Source: Caulobacteraceae bacterium (GTDB lineage: Bacteria > Pseudomonadota > Alphaproteobacteria > Caulobacterales > Caulobacteraceae). Taken from it: 64,000 bases of DNA. Made by a program: the position numbers and the translations under genes. The stretch covers positions 124,001 to 188,000 of the forward strand of contig JAIYCQ010000017.1 of assembly GCA_027487945.1 (NCBI GenBank), read 5' to 3'. Shown here piece by piece: positions 17,812-25,639 of this stretch; positions within the stretch are counted from its first letter, which is position 1; each line of letters starts with the position of its first letter. The notes under the pieces are model-generated. The model was not told the origin of the DNA and ran no database searches. It saw only the letters and a list, made by a program, of their open reading frames with translations.

Positions 17812-18768
17812 ATGGCCGTCTACACTGACATCACCGATGAAGAGCTCGACGCGCTGCTGGCGGACTACGACGTCGGGAGCGCGGTGGCGTTCAAGGGCAT
17901 CGCCGAGGGGGTGGAGAACTCCAACTTCCTGCTGGAGACCGATCGGGGCCGGTTCATCCTCACCCTCTACGAGCGGCGGGTGAAGGCGGACGAACTGCCC
18001 TACTTCCTCAATCTGCTGACCTGGCTGGCCGATCACGGCTTCCCCAGCGCCCGACCCGTCGCCGACCGCGAGGGACGGGTGCTGAAGACCGTAAGGGACA
18101 AGCCGGCGGCCATGGTCGAGTTCCTGACCGGCCTGTCCGTGCGCCGCCCGACGGTCGCCCACTGCCGCCAGGCCGGCGAGGGGCTGGCGCGGCTCCACCT
18201 GGCCGGCGAGGGTTATCCGGCCCGGCGCGCCAACGATCTGGGCCAGGCGGCCTGGGCGCCGCTGTTCGCCCGGCTCGGGCAGGCGGCGGAAGACCTCAAG
18301 CCGGGGCTGGCCGCCACCATCGCCGGCGATCTGGAGCAGCTGGCGACAGCCTGGCCGCGCGACCTGCCGTCGGGCACCATCCACGCCGACTTCTTCCCCG
18401 ACAATGTCTTCTTCCAGGGCGGCGCCTTCGCGGCGGCGATCGACTTCTACTTCGCCTGCGACGACGCCTATGCCTACGACCTGGCCGTGGCCCTGAACGC
18501 CTGGTGCTTCGAGCAGGACGGCTCGTTCAACCTGACGGCGGGCCGGGCGATGATCGGCGGCTACGAGACCCATCGTCCGCTCACGGCGCAAGAGCGCGCG
18601 GCCCTGCCGGTGCTGGCGCACGGCGCGGCGATGCGGTTCTTCCTCACCCGGCTGAACGACTGGGGCTCGACCCCGGCCGGTGCGCTGGTGCGGCCCCATG
18701 ATCCGCTGGAATACGAGCGCAAACTGGCCGTCCACCGCGCGGGCCTGGCCCTGCTGGCCGACGCATGA
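17812..18768 (+). CDS. thrB: homoserine kinase, ThrB-type with APH fold
   Basis: 318 residues. It phosphorylates homoserine in threonine synthesis; this form has the aminoglycoside phosphotransferase fold instead of the GHMP fold. [19 protein letters not shown] and [11 protein letters not shown] are family-typical; the catalytic loop is [12 protein letters not shown] and the metal-binding Asp is in [13 protein letters not shown] 17812 is preferred to a TTG at 17776. Its TGA overlaps the rnhA start as ATGA. Confidence 0.94.
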   Translation: MAVYTDITDEELDALLADYDVGSAVAFKGIAEGVENSNFLLETDRGRFILTLYERRVKADELPYFLNLLTWLADHGFPSARPVADREGRVLKTVRDKPAAMVEFLTGLSVRRPTVAHCRQAGEGLARLHLAGEGYPARRANDLGQAAWAPLFARLGQAAEDLKPGLAATIAGDLEQLATAWPRDLPSGTIHADFFPDNVFFQGGAFAAAIDFYFACDDAYAYDLAVALNAWCFEQDGSFNLTAGRAMIGGYETHRPLTAQERAALPVLAHGAAMRFFLTRLNDWGSTPAGALVRPHDPLEYERKLAVHRAGLALLADA

Positions 18769-19211
18769 CGCCCGCCGTGCTGATCTACACCGACGGCGCC
18801 TGCCGCGGGAATCCGGGCCCCGGCGGCTGGGGGGCGGTGATGATCGCCGGCAAGCACCGCAAGGAGATCTGCGGCGGGGATCCGGCCACCACCAACAACC
18901 GCATGGAGCTGATGGCGGCGATCCAGGCGCTGGAGACCCTGACCAAGCCCTGCAAGGTCGAGCTGCACACCGACAGCCAGTATGTGAAGAACGGCGTCAC
19001 CACCTGGATCCACGGCTGGAAGGCGCGCGGCTGGAAGACGGCCGACAGGAGCCCGGTCAAGAACGAGGACCTGTGGAAGCGTCTCGACGCCGCCCGCGCG
19101 CGGCATCAGGTCGACTGGCGCTGGGTCAAGGGCCACGCCGGCCACGAGCTCAACGAGGTGGCCGACGAGCTGGCCCGCAAGGGCATGCTGAAAGAGCTCG
19201 GCGAACTCTGA
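18765..19211 (+). CDS. rnhA: ribonuclease HI
   Basis: 148 residues, cleaves RNA in RNA-DNA hybrids such as R-loops and Okazaki primers. The carboxylate tetrad is Asp10 ([14 protein letters not shown]), Glu48 (NNRMELMA), Asp70 (HTDSQYV) and Asp134 (NEVADELAR), with the His loop VKGHAGH. Translationally coupled to thrB by a four-base overlap, an arrangement common in alphaproteobacteria. Confidence 0.98.
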   Translation: MTPAVLIYTDGACRGNPGPGGWGAVMIAGKHRKEICGGDPATTNNRMELMAAIQALETLTKPCKVELHTDSQYVKNGVTTWIHGWKARGWKTADRSPVKNEDLWKRLDAARARHQVDWRWVKGHAGHELNEVADELARKGMLKELGEL

Positions 19212-19224
19212 CATCCGAAACGCC

Positions 19225-19269
19225 TTGACTCGTTCAAATTTGAACTACCAATATGGTTCAATATTGAAC
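19225..19269 (+). promoter_or_regulatory. promoter with two operator palindromes
   Basis: TTGACT at 19225-19230 is followed by GTTCAAATTTGAAC (19232-19245) and GTTCAATATTGAAC (19256-19269), both perfect 14-base palindromes with the same outer GTTCAA/TTGAAC, centres 24 bases apart. CAATAT at 19249-19254 may be the -10. The downstream operon encodes a MarR-type regulator, the natural candidate to bind here and repress its own operon. Confidence 0.85.
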
Positions 19270-19282
19270 GAAAGGCTTCGCC

Positions 19283-20413
19283 ATGGATCGCCGTGACTTC
19301 ATCCGCCTCGCCGGCGGCGGCGTCGTACTCGCCGCGACGGCGTCCGCCGCCGGCTGCGCGCCGGTCGGGGCCGACCCCCGCGCGGCCTGGGACAACCCCG
19401 GCGCCGGGGAAACCGATATCCGCCGCAAGGCTCTGTCCTTCGCCATCCTGGCCCCCAACCCGCACAACATGCAGCCGTGGATGGCCGATCTGCGGACACC
19501 GGGCGAAGTCACCTTCTACGTCGATCGCACGCGTCTGCTGCCGGTCACCGACCCCTTCAACCGGCAGATCGTCATCGGTTTCGGCGGCGTGCTCGCCTAC
19601 TTCCAGATGGCGCTGCGCCAGTTTGGGCAGTCCGCCGAACAGACGCTCTTCCCGGATGGCGAGCCCGCGCCCCGGCTGGACGACCGGCCCATCGCCCGTC
19701 TGAGGCTGGTCGGCGCGCCCGGCGGCGCCGGCGATCCGCTGTTCCCCCGACTGCTCGACCGGCGCACCGATCGTGGGGCCTATGCCGACAGGCCGGTCGA
19801 CCCGGCCGCCTTCGCCGCCCTGCTCGCCTCGCCCGGAGTCTCCGGCACGATCGAGGCCGGGCGCCTGGGACGGCTGAGGGCGCTGGTCTACGAGGGCGCG
19901 CGGATCGAGGCCCATACGCCGGCCGCGCACCATGAAAGTGTCGAGCGGACCTTCATCGGGGCGAAGGATGTGGCCGCCCATCCGTGGGGCATTTCGCTGG
20001 ATCAGCCGGTGATGGCGGCGATGAACGCGGTTGGCGTCCTGACCAAGGCGAAGATGGCCACACCGGGCACGACCGCCTTCAACGAGGCGCTGAAGTTCCT
20101 GAAGACCGGCGCCGACACCGCGCAGGGCTTTGTCTGGATCACGACGGCGGAGAATCGCCGCATCGACCAGACCGCCGCCGGCGAATCCTACGCCCGTCTC
20201 TGCCTGGTGGCCGCCGCCCAGGGGCTGGCCATGCACCCCTGGAGCCAGGGTCTGCAGGAGTATGCCACCCAGAAGCCGGTGTTCGATGCCCTGCACAAGG
20301 AACTCGCGCCCGACGGCGGCCGCATCCAGATGCTGTCGCGCATCGGCTATCCGACGGCGAAGCCCCGACCCGCGCCGCGTCGCGGCCTCAACGCCCAGAT
20401 CCTGAAGGCCTGA
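19283..20413 (+). CDS. Tat-exported nitroreductase-like protein (Acg family type)
   Basis: 376 residues. MDRRDFIRLAGGGVVLA is a textbook Tat signal, suggesting export with a bound cofactor, most likely FMN. ALSFAILAPNPHNMQPW resembles the flavin-binding start of nitroreductases such as Mycobacterium Acg (APSxHNxQPW). A second half with LCLVAAAQGLAMHPWSQGLQ also fits that duplicated fold. Catalytic substrate unknown. AAAGG precedes the ATG at 19283. It is two bases upstream of the MarR gene, both behind the double palindrome, so expression probably responds to a MarR ligand. Confidence 0.82.
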   Translation: MDRRDFIRLAGGGVVLAATASAAGCAPVGADPRAAWDNPGAGETDIRRKALSFAILAPNPHNMQPWMADLRTPGEVTFYVDRTRLLPVTDPFNRQIVIGFGGVLAYFQMALRQFGQSAEQTLFPDGEPAPRLDDRPIARLRLVGAPGGAGDPLFPRLLDRRTDRGAYADRPVDPAAFAALLASPGVSGTIEAGRLGRLRALVYEGARIEAHTPAAHHESVERTFIGAKDVAAHPWGISLDQPVMAAMNAVGVLTKAKMATPGTTAFNEALKFLKTGADTAQGFVWITTAENRRIDQTAAGESYARLCLVAAAQGLAMHPWSQGLQEYATQKPVFDALHKELAPDGGRIQMLSRIGYPTAKPRPAPRRGLNAQILKA

Positions 20414-20415
20414 CC

Positions 20416-20868
20416 ATGCAGCCCGATAATCCCCGCCTGGCCCGCGACCGTGCCGACGTGCGGGTGATGACCGAGATCGGCATCATCAGCCAGCTGTCGA
20501 ACGCGAAGCTGGAGAAGACCGGCGGCATGCCGGCCGCGCAGTTCGGCCTGCTCAGCCACTTCATGCGGCGGGGCGGCGAGGAGAGCCCGGCGCAGCTGGC
20601 CTCGGCCTTCCAGGTCGGGAAGAGCGCCATGACCCACACCCTGCAACGGGCCGAGGCGGCCGGCTGGATCCGCATTCGTCCGGATGCAGAGGATGGTCGA
20701 CGGAAGCTGGTCAGCCTCACGCCGGCGGGCGCGGCGGCCTACGGCGAGGCGCTGAAACGCATGCGGCCTCACCTGGAGTCGCTGCGGGAAGCCTTCACGG
20801 ATCAGGAGTTCGCCCAGGCGCTGCCGTTCCTGACCGCGCTGCGGGCCTGGCTGGACGACAACCGCTAG
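20416..20868 (+). CDS. MarR family transcriptional regulator
   Basis: 150 residues with the winged helix of MarR proteins: QLASAFQVGKSAMTHTLQRAE (read as two parts, helix 3 and recognition helix), then wing AGWIRIRPDAEDGRRKLVSLT with the conserved D-x-R-x-K. N- and C-terminal helices would form the dimer. It follows the nitroreductase-like gene by two bases and probably represses the operon from the two palindromes at 19232-19269. Its stop overlaps that of the convergent NfeD gene. Confidence 0.93.
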   Translation: MQPDNPRLARDRADVRVMTEIGIISQLSNAKLEKTGGMPAAQFGLLSHFMRRGGEESPAQLASAFQVGKSAMTHTLQRAEAAGWIRIRPDAEDGRRKLVSLTPAGAAAYGEALKRMRPHLESLREAFTDQEFAQALPFLTALRAWLDDNR

Positions 20869-21326
20869 GTCGGCCGGACGCGCAGCACCGCACCCTCGGC
20901 GGCCACGACCATCACCCTGTCGTCCAGGCGCGGCGCGGCGCCGTCATCGGCGACAGCCGCCCATTCCTTGCCGTCGACGAACACCCGGCCCTGGCCGTTG
21001 CGGAAGGCCTCGACCACGGCGCCCTGATGGCCGACCAGCCGGGCGATGTTGTCGTTGATGTCCGGGCCGGTCCCGCCGGACATGGTCCGGGGAAAGAAGC
21101 GCCGCGCGCTGACCGTCGTGGCGATGGTCAGCGCCGCCCAGACCACCAGATGAACCGCGACGCTGTCGGGCAGGACCAGCACCAGCAGGGCCATGAAGGC
21201 CGAGCTGGCCGCCGGCCACAGCAGCCAGCCGCTGCCGGTCGACACCTCGCCGGCCAGGAACACCGCCCCGATCGCCAGCCAGATCCAGAACGGGTGGGTG
21301 CCGTAGAGATCGATAAGCCAGCCCAT
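20865..21326 (-). CDS. NfeD family membrane protein
   Basis: 153 residues: two or three N-terminal membrane helices (HPFWIWLAIGAVFLAGEV, AFMALLVLVLPDSVAVHLVV) and a C-terminal OB-fold-like domain (GHQGAVVEAFRNGQGRVFVDGK to RVMVVAAEGAVLRVRPT). This is the short NfeD type usually encoded beside a stomatin-like protein and thought to help it assemble in membranes. The stomatin gene lies 24 bases upstream, so they form one operon. Confidence 0.9.
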   Translation of the reverse strand: MGWLIDLYGTHPFWIWLAIGAVFLAGEVSTGSGWLLWPAASSAFMALLVLVLPDSVAVHLVVWAALTIATTVSARRFFPRTMSGGTGPDINDNIARLVGHQGAVVEAFRNGQGRVFVDGKEWAAVADDGAAPRLDDRVMVVAAEGAVLRVRPT

Positions 21327-21350
21327 GGCCGGTCTCCTGTCCTGTGCGCC

Positions 21351-22313
21351 TTAAGCCTTGGTGCGCGGAACCGCGCCGCCCGCGCCGGGGCGACCGCTGT
21401 CGCCGCCGTCGCCCAGCGTCTTCACCAGCTCGCCGATGCCGGCGATGGAGCCGGCGATGCCGGCGAAGTCGGCCGGCACGATCACGGTCTTCTGGTTGGG
21501 CGAGGAGGCCAGCAGCGCGAAGGCTTCGACATACTTCTGGGCGATGAAGTAGTTGATGGCGTTGACGTCGCCGCGGGCGATGGCCTCCGACACGAAGGCC
21601 GTCGCCTTGGCCTCGGCCTCCGCTTCCCGCTCGCGCGCCTCGGCATCGCGGAAGGCCGCTTCCCGCCGGCCCTCGGCCTGCAGGATGGCGGCCTGTTTGG
21701 AGCCCTCGGCCTTGGCGATGGCCGCCTGCTTCTCGCCGTCCGCTTCGGTAATGACCGCGCGGCGCTCGCGCTCGGCCTTCATCTGGCGGGCCATGGCGTT
21801 GGTGATGTCGGGCGGAGGCGTCAGATCCTTGATCTCGATCCGCGTCGCCTTGACCCCCCAGGGGTTGGTGGCGTGGTCGATGGTGGTCAGCAGCCGGGTG
21901 TTGATCTGGTCACGCTGGCTGAGCACCTCGTCCAGCTCCATCGAGCCGACCACGGTCCGCAGGTTGGTCATGCAGAGCTGGCTGATGGCGTAGTTGAGGT
22001 TGTCGACGCGGTAGGCGGCGGCGGCGGCGTCCATCACCTGGATGAAGACGATGCCGTCGACCTTCACCACGGCGTTGTCCTTGGTGATGACCTCCTGCTG
22101 GGGCACGTCCAGCACCTGCTCCATCATGTTCACGCGGCGGCCGACCCGCTCGAAGAACGGGATCAGGAAGTGCATGCCGGGCGAGAGGGTGCGGGTGTAG
22201 CGGCCGAAGTACTCGACGGTGAATTCCCGGCCCTGGGGCACGATCTTGATGACGCTGAACAGCAGCATCAGCGCCAGGATGATCAGGACGATCGCGAAGA
22301 AACCGAAGGCCAT
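21351..22313 (-). CDS. SPFH/stomatin-like membrane protein (QmcA type)
   Basis: 320 residues: one N-terminal membrane anchor (FFAIVLIILALMLLFSVI), an SPFH domain (IVPQGREFTVEYFGRYTRTL, VITKDNAVVKVDGIVF) and a long Ala/Glu-rich coiled coil with repeated QAAI-x-x-AEG blocks (about residues 195-245), ending in a Gly/Pro-rich tail. Such proteins form large rings at membranes and modulate proteases or membrane order. GGAG precedes the ATG. Operon with the NfeD gene. Confidence 0.94.
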   Translation of the reverse strand: MAFGFFAIVLIILALMLLFSVIKIVPQGREFTVEYFGRYTRTLSPGMHFLIPFFERVGRRVNMMEQVLDVPQQEVITKDNAVVKVDGIVFIQVMDAAAAAYRVDNLNYAISQLCMTNLRTVVGSMELDEVLSQRDQINTRLLTTIDHATNPWGVKATRIEIKDLTPPPDITNAMARQMKAERERRAVITEADGEKQAAIAKAEGSKQAAILQAEGRREAAFRDAEAREREAEAEAKATAFVSEAIARGDVNAINYFIAQKYVEAFALLASSPNQKTVIVPADFAGIAGSIAGIGELVKTLGDGGDSGRPGAGGAVPRTKA

Positions 22314-22345
22314 GCGCCCCTCCTTGGAACTACCAGGAGGCGAAT

Positions 22346-22804
22346 CTAGCGCGGGGCGGGGGTCTCCGCCACGGAATCCGGACCGCCGGTCTCCGATTTC
22401 GCGCCCTCTTCGCCCTCGGGCCCGACGCCCCGGACGACGCGGGTGACCGTCGACAGCTGGGTCGCCAGGCTCTGGCCCTTGCGGGCGACCATCAGCTCGG
22501 CGCGCTTGCTGGCCGGTGTGCAGGTCGGGAACTCGGTCTGGCGGGTGGCGAAGCCGCTGTTGAAGGCCTGGGTCATGCGGCCGTTGAAGGCGGCGTCAGA
22601 GGCTTCGGTCTCGGTGACCTGCATCATGCGGTCGCGCCAGTACTGGTCGCCGTCCCCGGCGCAGGCCTGGCGCAGGGCGTGGCTTTCGCCCAGGGCGTAG
22701 GCCAGGTCGATCAGGGTCTGGCGCTCGGCCGGCTCGCGCTCCTGCGCCACGGCGGGCGCGGCGAAGGCGGCGATCAGGACCAGGGTGGCGAGGCGACGAT
22801 GCAT
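22346..22804 (-). CDS. exported protein, TIGR02301-like
   Basis: 152 residues with a Sec signal (RRLATLVLIAAFAAPAVAQ). The mature start TLIDLAYALGESHALRQACAG and DQYWRDRM, followed by a conserved second cysteine (FPTCTPASK), match the small alphaproteobacterial family TIGR02301 of unknown role. The frame stays open far upstream, but that part is the shadow of the Rieske gene; ATG 22804 gives the signal peptide. A Pro/Glu-rich tail ends the protein. It lies 65 bases from the Rieske gene stop. Confidence 0.82.
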   Translation of the reverse strand: MHRRLATLVLIAAFAAPAVAQEREPAERQTLIDLAYALGESHALRQACAGDGDQYWRDRMMQVTETEASDAAFNGRMTQAFNSGFATRQTEFPTCTPASKRAELMVARKGQSLATQLSTVTRVVRGVGPEGEEGAKSETGGPDSVAETPAPR

Positions 22805-22869
22805 GGGCGCGATGTAACGCCAGACGACGGCGGTTGTCATCGGGGCTCTAGCCACGGGCGAGGCGATGC

Positions 22870-23979
22870 CTAGCTCCGCCACTTCAGCGTCGTCGCCTTG
22901 ACCGGATTGACGAAGGCCCGGCCCTCGGCGCGGCTGGCGGTCCATTCGCGCTTGAGCTGCTGGTACCACTTGGCCTGGGTGTCGCCGTCCTCGAGCCAGA
23001 GCATGGCCGGGTCGTACTTCAGGCCCATGTTCTGCAGGTTCACCATGTCGCCGTCCTGGTGCAGGAAGGCGCGGACGAACGGCTTGATCACCGGGGCCAG
23101 GGCCAGCACCGGGTGATCGGACCAGATGATCTGGGTGATGGTGGTCTTCTGCTCGGTGACCGGCGTCAGGCAGGTCACGGCCAGCAGCTGGCGGGCGCCG
23201 ATCTGGATATGCTCCCAGCGCATGCCAGGCAGGCGGAAGGTGATCTCCACCTCCGGCTGGCCGCCGAGGATGTCGTAGATGCGGTTGGCCTTCGACCGCG
23301 GGTGGCGGACCATCACGAACCCCGCGTCGGAGGGGGCGAAGGCCTTGGACTTGTCGTACTGCCGCTTGGCCGAGCGCGCCCACCAGGCCTGATGAACATA
23401 GGGTGCGTGGGTCGGGTCCATCAGGCCGACGACCGCGTGGTCCATGTGGGTGTCGAAATCCATCCGTTCGACGATCTTCGGGCCGCCGCCGACCACGCCG
23501 TCGAAGACGGGCGCCGGCTCGGTCGGCTCGCCCTGACCGCGCGGATCGCTGGTGAACCAGACAAAGATCATCCCCTGGCTTTCCGCCGACGGGTAGCGGC
23601 GCACGCCGATGCGCGAGACCTTGACCCCCTGGCCCTCGACCAGCGAGGGGATGGCCGTGCAGGCGCCGTCCGTCCCGAACCGCCAGCCGTGATAGGGGCA
23701 CTCGACCGCCTCGCGGCCGTCCGCCTCGGCGACCAGCTTGCCGGCCGACAGCGGCGCGGCCCGGTGGGGGCAGACATCGCGGATGGCGTAGACCTCGCCC
23801 TTGCGTGTGCGGCCCAGCAGCACCGGCTCGCCGAGCAGCTCGTAGCGCTGCAGCTTCCCGGGCTTCAGGTCGCTGGACAGGGCGGCGAAGTACCAGCAGT
23901 CGCGCAACAGGCCGGTCCCGAACTTCATCGGGGTGGCGCGGGGCTTGGCGGCGGGTTTGGCGGCGTCGTCGGCGGGCAT
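22870..23979 (-). CDS. Rieske [2Fe-2S] non-haem iron oxygenase
   Basis: 369 residues. The Rieske cluster ligands are in CPHRAAPL and CPYHGWRF, spaced about 19 residues apart. The catalytic iron site is suggested by DFDTHMDHAVVGLMDPTHAPYVHQ (read as D-x-x-x-x-D-H and D-x-x-H), placing it among ring-hydroxylating or demethylating oxygenases related to pheophorbide-a oxygenase and VanA. It would need a separate reductase, which is not adjacent. Substrate unknown. An Ala/Lys/Pro-rich extension precedes the domain. Confidence 0.9.
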   Translation of the reverse strand: MPADDAAKPAAKPRATPMKFGTGLLRDCWYFAALSSDLKPGKLQRYELLGEPVLLGRTRKGEVYAIRDVCPHRAAPLSAGKLVAEADGREAVECPYHGWRFGTDGACTAIPSLVEGQGVKVSRIGVRRYPSAESQGMIFVWFTSDPRGQGEPTEPAPVFDGVVGGGPKIVERMDFDTHMDHAVVGLMDPTHAPYVHQAWWARSAKRQYDKSKAFAPSDAGFVMVRHPRSKANRIYDILGGQPEVEITFRLPGMRWEHIQIGARQLLAVTCLTPVTEQKTTITQIIWSDHPVLALAPVIKPFVRAFLHQDGDMVNLQNMGLKYDPAMLWLEDGDTQAKWYQQLKREWTASRAEGRAFVNPVKATTLKWRS

Positions 23980-23999
23980 GGCGGTTACATATATCGCAT

Positions 24000-24107
24000 T
24001 GCGTCCTTCGACACGGCCCTTCGGGCCTGCTCAGGATGACGTGGTCAGAAGGCTATCCATACACGTCATGCTGAGCAGCGTCCGCGGGACGCGTGTCGAA
24101 CCACGCA
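24000..24107. repeat. inverted repeat element, family A, copy 1
   Basis: Left arm from TGCGTCCTTCGACACG (24000-24015) to CTGCTCAGGATGACGT (ending 24042); right arm from ACGTCATGCTGAGCAG (24063) to CGTGTCGAACCACGCA (ending 24107). The arms are imperfect complements, and each holds its own hairpin (GGCCC/GGGCC; GCGTCC/GGGACGC). A second copy is at 34585-34690. It lies between the heads of the Rieske gene and the end of the M20 gene. Confidence 0.85.
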
Positions 24108-24112
24108 CGGCC

Positions 24113-25585
24113 TCACCCCGCCGCGGTCGCGATCAGGCGGGTGTAGAAGTCTGTCATGCGGCGCAGGTTCTCCAGGCTCATGTGCTCGTTGGTGCCGTGG
24201 ATCATGCCGAACTCGTTGATCGAGGCGTGCATCGGGGCGAACCGATAGACGTCCTTCGCGACGCCGGTCAGGTAGCGGCTGTCGGTCCCGGCGGTGACCA
24301 GGCCCGGCGCGACGGGGATCTGGCCGCCGTCGGCCGCCAGGGCTGCCAGCAGCTTCCAGCCGTCGGAGCTGGTCGAGGAGACCGGCGAGGGGTCGTTGCC
24401 CATGCCTTGCCAGCTCAACTCGACGTCCAGGCCCTTCGTCGCACTCTTCGCCCAGGCCATGACGTCCTCGCGGGTCTGGCCCGGCGCGATGCGGTAGTTG
24501 ATCCAGGCGGTGGCGTCCTGCGGCAGGACGTTTTCCTTCGGGCTGCCCTTGAGCATGGTCGGGGCGATGGTGGTGTGCAGGCCCGCCGCGCCGGCCGGGG
24601 TCTTGGCCAGCTGGTCGATCAGCAGCGGCCCGAACAGCCAGGTGTTGGCGACCACGATGCGGGTCATCAGCCCGCCCTGCGGCGCGACGGCCCGGACCAT
24701 CTCGGCGCCGGGGCCCTCGAACTTCATCGGGAAGGGCTTGCCGGTGATGGCCAGGATCGCCTTCGACAGCGTCTCGACGCCGGTCTCCGCCGGCGGGGCC
24801 GAGGAGTGGCCGCCGGTGGCCCGCGCCACCACCTTCAGCGTCGCGTAGCCCTTCTCGCCAAGGCCGATGACGGCCACCGGCTTGCCGGTCAGCGGGAAGT
24901 CCTTGACCACCGCCATGCCCTCATCGAGCACCCACTCGGCCTTCAGGCCGCGGGCCTTCATCAGCGCGGCGGCGGCCATGGCGCCGGTGCCGCCGGCCTC
25001 CTCATCCTGGCCGCTGACGATGATCACGGTCCGCTTCGGCTGGAAGCCGGAGGCGGCCAGCGCCTCCAGCGACTCGAAGATGGTGACCAGCGCGCCCTTG
25101 TCGTCGATCGCGCCCCGGCCCCAGACGGCGCCGTCGGCGATGACGCCCTCGAAGGGCGGGTGCTTCCAGTCCTTCTCCGTGCCCTCGGTGACCGGCACGA
25201 CGTCCTGGTGAGCCATCAGCACGACCGGCGCGAGCGAGGGGTCAGAGCCCTTCCAGGTGTAGAACAGCGCCCGGTTGGGCAGGATCTCGCGGACCATCGC
25301 CCTGTGGGCGGCCGGGTAGGTGGTCGCCAGCCAGCCGTGCAGGCCGTCCCACTGGCTCCAGTCGTTCTCCGCCTTGTCCTGGTGGCTGATGGTCAGGAAG
25401 CGGATCGAGGCGGCGAGGTTGGCGGCGGCCTTCTGCTGGTCGACCGGAACCGGCGCGGCCAGCTTCACCGCCGTGATGTCGACCGCCGAGGCCGGCTTGA
25501 AGGTCGCCGTCCGGTACGCCACCACGGCGACCAGACCGGCGACGACCGCCAGCAGGCCGAGCCCGACCTTGCCCAAGAGCTTCAT
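24113..25585 (-). CDS. M20 family metallopeptidase, carboxypeptidase S-like
   Basis: 490 residues with an N-terminal signal anchor (KVGLGLLAVVAGLVAVVAY). Metal ligands are visible in LMAHQDVVPV (His), GRGAIDDKG (bridging Asp), GQDEEAGG (catalytic Glu-Glu) and the late HGTNEHM (His), as in the M20A group that includes PM20D1 and yeast carboxypeptidase S. The start at 25585 is set by GGGGAGGA just upstream. It probably hydrolyses small peptides or N-acyl amino acids at the membrane outer face. The pepF gene lies just upstream on the same strand. Confidence 0.93.
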   Translation of the reverse strand: MKLLGKVGLGLLAVVAGLVAVVAYRTATFKPASAVDITAVKLAAPVPVDQQKAAANLAASIRFLTISHQDKAENDWSQWDGLHGWLATTYPAAHRAMVREILPNRALFYTWKGSDPSLAPVVLMAHQDVVPVTEGTEKDWKHPPFEGVIADGAVWGRGAIDDKGALVTIFESLEALAASGFQPKRTVIIVSGQDEEAGGTGAMAAAALMKARGLKAEWVLDEGMAVVKDFPLTGKPVAVIGLGEKGYATLKVVARATGGHSSAPPAETGVETLSKAILAITGKPFPMKFEGPGAEMVRAVAPQGGLMTRIVVANTWLFGPLLIDQLAKTPAGAAGLHTTIAPTMLKGSPKENVLPQDATAWINYRIAPGQTREDVMAWAKSATKGLDVELSWQGMGNDPSPVSSTSSDGWKLLAALAADGGQIPVAPGLVTAGTDSRYLTGVAKDVYRFAPMHASINEFGMIHGTNEHMSLENLRRMTDFYTRLIATAAG

Positions 25586-25639
25586 GGGTTCCTCCCCGAA
25601 CCTGTTTTGCCGCACCTTGAGACGCGGCGGGGGCGCCGT

